The notes beneath the pieces are model-generated. The model was not told where the DNA came from. It made no database searches and worked only from the letters and a program-made list of their open reading frames with translations. DNA of 64,000 bases from Conexibacter woesei DSM 14684 (lineage in GTDB: Bacteria > Actinomycetota > Thermoleophilia > Solirubrobacterales > Solirubrobacteraceae), in the NCBI RefSeq assembly GCF_000025265.1, contig NC_013739.1, positions 4,078,001-4,142,000 of the forward strand. Reading direction: 5' to 3'. Position numbers and translations under genes: made by a program. The number at the start of each line of letters is the position of its first letter. Position 1 is the stretch's first letter. This document shows positions 61,246 to 64,000 of this stretch, one piece after another.

Positions 61246-63024
61246 TCAGCTGGCGCTGACCGGCGCCGAAACCGCGAAGGTCGACTCGGCATAGGGATCG
61301 GGCGCGACGATGCGGTGCCTGCCGTGCTGAACCTGCAGGACGAGGTGCGCCTGCCCGATCGAGGGATCGGGCGTCGCGTCGGGGTAGGTCAGCCCGGTCT
61401 GCCCCGGAGCGCCCAGCCAGTACGCGCCGTTGACGCCGCGGTGGACGACGCGGCGCAGGGCCTGGCAGACCTCGGAGTAGCCCTTCGGATGCCCGACCCC
61501 GTCCCAGGCGAGCGCGAGCACGTGGACGATGTCGTAGTGGACGCCAGCCTGCGAGCGCCCGGGCGACCGGCCGTACGTCGCCCGGAAGCGGCGCTCGAAC
61601 TCCAGGCCGAACGCGTCGCCGTATTGGCCGGTGACCGTCGCCCACAGCACGCCTTCCGCGAGCGAACCGGCGCGCTCCAGGAACCCCGGCATCGAGGGCG
61701 TGTAGATGGCGTAGACGAGCGGCGTCAGCGCTCGCGCGCGCAGACCGCGCAGGACGTCGATCAGCAGCTGGTCGTCCCTGAACGTCGGCAGCAGGACGAC
61801 CGCAGGCTCGATCGCCTCGATGCGGTCGACGACGTCGGCCGCGTCCGCCGACGGATCGGGATCGCGTTCGACGCGCTGCAGTCGCCAGCCGCCGCGCTCG
61901 GCCGCCTCCAGCGACTCGTCGCTCATCACGACCATCGGCGCGATCGGCTCCACGATCGCTATCCGCCGGTTGGGCGGTGTCCACAGGCGACGCTCGCGGA
62001 TCTCGTCGATGAAGCGGACGAAGCCGTCGCCGTAGGAGAGCTCGGAACCGCAGACCTGGAAGACCGAGCCCATCTCGGTCGGGTTCGCGCGAACGACCGC
62101 CTCCGCCAGCGCCGACGTCGACGCGTGCAACACCGGGAACTCGAAGCTCGCGGCGTGCGCGACCAGATCGGGGATCACCGCCCGGTTGCCGATGTAGCCG
62201 AACGTGATCGCGTCGACGTCGGCCCTGCTGAGCTCGTCGAACGCAGCGGCCATGCTGGCGTGCGAGTCGACGTCCGCGCGGACGACCACCTGCTGGATCC
62301 GGCGCCCGGCGACCTGCCGGCGGTTGAGCTCGTTGATCGCGAGCGCCGCGCCCTTCTGCATGTCGTCGCCGTCGCCGGTCGCGTTGTCCTCGGGCACGAC
62401 GAGGCCGAGCAGGATCGGCGCGCGCGTCGGGCGGCGCCGCGCCGACGGCCGCCTCCCTGCGCTGCCCGGCGCGAGCCCGCGCGCGACCGCCAGGTCGAGC
62501 TTGCCGACCGACAGCCCCATCAGGGTGCCAGTGGTCGCCGGCAGCGGCATCCAGAGCAGGCCGCGCTCGACCGCGACCGCGGCCGCCCCGCTGCGCGAGC
62601 TCTGGTCGAGCTTCTCCAGCAGGCGCGCGACGTGCGCGCCGATCGTGCGCGGCGCCGTGCCGAGCTGCGCGGCGATCTCTCCGTTGCTCGAGCCGCCGGC
62701 GAGCAGCGTTAGCACGTGCAGCTCGCGTCGCGTCAGGCCGAACTCGTTGCGCGCCGGGGCCGCCGTCAGCTCGCGTCCCCATTCGTCACCGGACGGCACG
62801 CGCACGGGCTCGATCCAGACCTGCAGGAGACCGAGCCGCGGCGACTCCCACAGGAACGAGACGTCGTCGAGCTCCAGTTCGAGCGCAGCGTGCGCATAGG
62901 TGACGAGCGTCGGCGCCTCTTCGAGCAGGCCGCTGGCGTCCTGGCGCAGCGGCTCCCGATCCGGTCGTGCGAGCACCCACGCGACAGCCTCGTCGACCGT
63001 AGGTGCGTCGGCACTCCACCGCAT
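61246..63024 (-). CDS. LuxR-type helix-turn-helix fused to a periplasmic-binding-protein domain
   Basis: 592 aa. An N-terminal region of unknown type (1-90) is followed by a LuxR/GerE helix-turn-helix at about 93-155 (LTRRELHVLTLLAGGSSNGEIAAQL, then RTIGAHVARLLEKL). A basic linker (160-202) leads to a Peripla_BP_6 fold, the branched-chain-amino-acid/amide-receptor type, from about 203 to 570 (ILLGLVVPEDN, FGYIGNRAVIPDLVAH, GVHYDIVHVLALAW). There is no signal peptide, so it is cytoplasmic, like AmiC. It is probably a one-component regulator sensing an amide or amino-acid-like ligand. The target is unknown; the adjacent genes are candidates. Confidence 0.85.
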   Translation of the reverse strand: MRWSADAPTVDEAVAWVLARPDREPLRQDASGLLEEAPTLVTYAHAALELELDDVSFLWESPRLGLLQVWIEPVRVPSGDEWGRELTAAPARNEFGLTRRELHVLTLLAGGSSNGEIAAQLGTAPRTIGAHVARLLEKLDQSSRSGAAAVAVERGLLWMPLPATTGTLMGLSVGKLDLAVARGLAPGSAGRRPSARRRPTRAPILLGLVVPEDNATGDGDDMQKGAALAINELNRRQVAGRRIQQVVVRADVDSHASMAAAFDELSRADVDAITFGYIGNRAVIPDLVAHAASFEFPVLHASTSALAEAVVRANPTEMGSVFQVCGSELSYGDGFVRFIDEIRERRLWTPPNRRIAIVEPIAPMVVMSDESLEAAERGGWRLQRVERDPDPSADAADVVDRIEAIEPAVVLLPTFRDDQLLIDVLRGLRARALTPLVYAIYTPSMPGFLERAGSLAEGVLWATVTGQYGDAFGLEFERRFRATYGRSPGRSQAGVHYDIVHVLALAWDGVGHPKGYSEVCQALRRVVHRGVNGAYWLGAPGQTGLTYPDATPDPSIGQAHLVLQVQHGRHRIVAPDPYAESTFAVSAPVSAS

Positions 63025-63064
63025 CGCCGCATCGTAGCCGGCGAGCCGCGGTGCGCGCCGGCGC

Positions 63065-63928
63065 TCAGCGAGCGCCCTGCGGCGGCGGCGCCGACGCGCG
63101 CCAGGTCGTCGCGGCCTCGTGATAGGTGCAGAAGCGTGCGCCGAGCTCCTTGCCGCGCGCGATCACGTCCTCCAAGACCTTGATGCGCGCCCCGCGGCCG
63201 ATCGACTGCGGATGCAGCGTCAGCGGGAAGACGCCGCCCGGCACGCGCTCGACCATGAACTCGAGGTCGGCCAGCCACATGCGCCGGACCTTGTCGGGCT
63301 CGTTCATGCCGGCCATCACGACCGGCGGGGTGACGACCAGCTCGAACTGCGGGAAGTCGTCCAACGACCAGGAGCAGGGCACCTCGACCAGCTCGATCTC
63401 GCGACCGAACTCGAACGCCCTGTCCATGTGCAGCACATCGCCCGTCCGCGCCCAGTAGGGCGTGAAGTCGTCGGCCATCATGCTCGAGTCGTAGACGAAT
63501 CCGTACTCGAGCAGCAGGCGCGTCGAGTTGGCCGAGAGGTCGAACGCCGGCGAGCGGTAGCCCGTCGGCCTGTGGCCGAGGTTCCGGTCCATCGCCTCGA
63601 GGCCCTTCTCGATGACCGCGCGCTCGGCCGGCTCGTCGAGCGCGACCGGGCTCTCGTGCATGTAGCCGTGGTGACCGAGCTCATGTCCATCCGCGAGGAT
63701 CCGCCGGCAGACCTCGGGCCATGTGTCGATCGTGTGCCCGGGCGTGAAGAACGTCGCGCTGACGCCCTCGCGCTCGAGCAGTTCGAGGATGCGCGGCATC
63801 GCGGTCCTCGGTCCGAACTCGCCGCGCGACAGCGCGGTCGGCGTCGACAGGCCGAACGAGCCCGCCCAGACGCTCTGGGCATCGAAGTCGAAGCCGATGC
63901 AGATCTTCGGCTGCTGATCACCGCTCAT
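63065..63928 (-). CDS. polysaccharide deacetylase/NodB-fold protein (PuuE-like)
   Basis: 287 aa. NodB motifs: GFDFDAQSV near 10 (catalytic and metal Asp), ATFFTPGHTIDTWPE near 58-72, ELGHHGYMHESP near 81-92 (HxxxH metal ligands), YRSPAFDLS near 127 and the LTLHPQ near 239. The absence of a signal peptide and the overall form fit the cytoplasmic PuuE/allantoinase-like branch, which cleaves amide bonds in ring compounds, more than a cell-wall enzyme. ATG 63928 follows GGAGGTG. It lies 40 bp ahead of the LuxR-fusion gene in the same direction, so the two are probably co-transcribed. Confidence 0.88.
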   Translation of the reverse strand: MSGDQQPKICIGFDFDAQSVWAGSFGLSTPTALSRGEFGPRTAMPRILELLEREGVSATFFTPGHTIDTWPEVCRRILADGHELGHHGYMHESPVALDEPAERAVIEKGLEAMDRNLGHRPTGYRSPAFDLSANSTRLLLEYGFVYDSSMMADDFTPYWARTGDVLHMDRAFEFGREIELVEVPCSWSLDDFPQFELVVTPPVVMAGMNEPDKVRRMWLADLEFMVERVPGGVFPLTLHPQSIGRGARIKVLEDVIARGKELGARFCTYHEAATTWRASAPPPQGAR

Positions 63929-64000
63929 GACGACACCTCCGGTACGTGAATCGCTGGATGCGCACAACCCCGCCGGAGGCCTTGCACCGTGGCGACGATA

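Overview
The window is very GC-rich, gene-dense DNA with no RNA gene, insertion sequence or CRISPR array. The GC level, Cys-lipobox binding proteins, FCD-type GntR, PucR and LacI regulators, and secreted proteins with PKD or RTX-like repeats suggest a soil actinobacterium. Conexibacter or Solirubrobacter (Thermoleophilia) is my best guess, by inference only. About 58 protein genes fill nearly all of it, most in long minus-strand operons whose genes overlap by the four bases ATGA or GTGA. No gene-free stretch reaches 300 bases.

Layout. 1-6425: a LacI-controlled set, with a PotD-like binding protein cut by the window edge, a metal-type M24 peptidase, an APC permease, the LacI regulator and a divergent YtcJ-type amidohydrolase. 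Three matching LacI-type operators tie the set together. 6451-8368: a TetR/SDR pair around two strong palindromes, and a small alpha-beta barrel protein. 8540-13145: a block of exported proteins (SGNH hydrolase, small secreted protein, PKD protein, RTX-like repeat protein). 13168-25760: a polyamine-type uptake and oxidation locus (PotABCD-like ABC transporter, two FAD amine oxidoreductases, a creatinase/DoeA-like hydrolase, cupins, a second YtcJ-type amidohydrolase, and a PucR regulator). Two matching 32-bp operator candidates lie in front of its two transcription units.

25811-32795: an operon for a molybdenum hydroxylase (CoxM/S/L-like subunits, CoxG, XdhC) led by a thiolase-fold protein lacking catalytic residues and a DUF35 partner. 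32882-34224: four 23-bp direct repeats in front of an AAA/DUF4143 ATPase that sits between catabolic operons. 34242-38197: a copper amine oxidase and a divergent M20 amidohydrolase sharing mirrored operators, then a TetR regulator. 38206-51961: a 13.7-kb, ten-gene operon: sugar-type ABC transporter, two aldehyde dehydrogenases around a GMC alcohol oxidase, acyl-CoA ligase, alpha/beta hydrolase, amidase and nitrilase. It would import an alcohol, amide or nitrile compound and oxidise it to an acyl-CoA.

52136-63928: a flavin-type oxidoreductase and a second nitrilase; an eight-gene operon resembling aromatic or aminomuconate catabolism (Ldh2-type dehydrogenase, SDR, FAD monooxygenase, two cupins, RidA, FAH hydrolase, GntR) divergent from an ACMSD-like amidohydrolase; a LuxR-HTH protein fused to a periplasmic-binding-protein fold; and a NodB-type deacetylase. 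The whole is best read as a catabolic region for nitrogen-containing organic compounds: uptake, deamination or hydrolysis, then oxidation, each block with its own regulator.

The most unusual items are the 23-bp repeat array with its ATPase, the LuxR/binding-protein fusion, a palindromic promoter element shared by two operons 19 kb apart, and the paired 32-bp sites in the polyamine-type locus.
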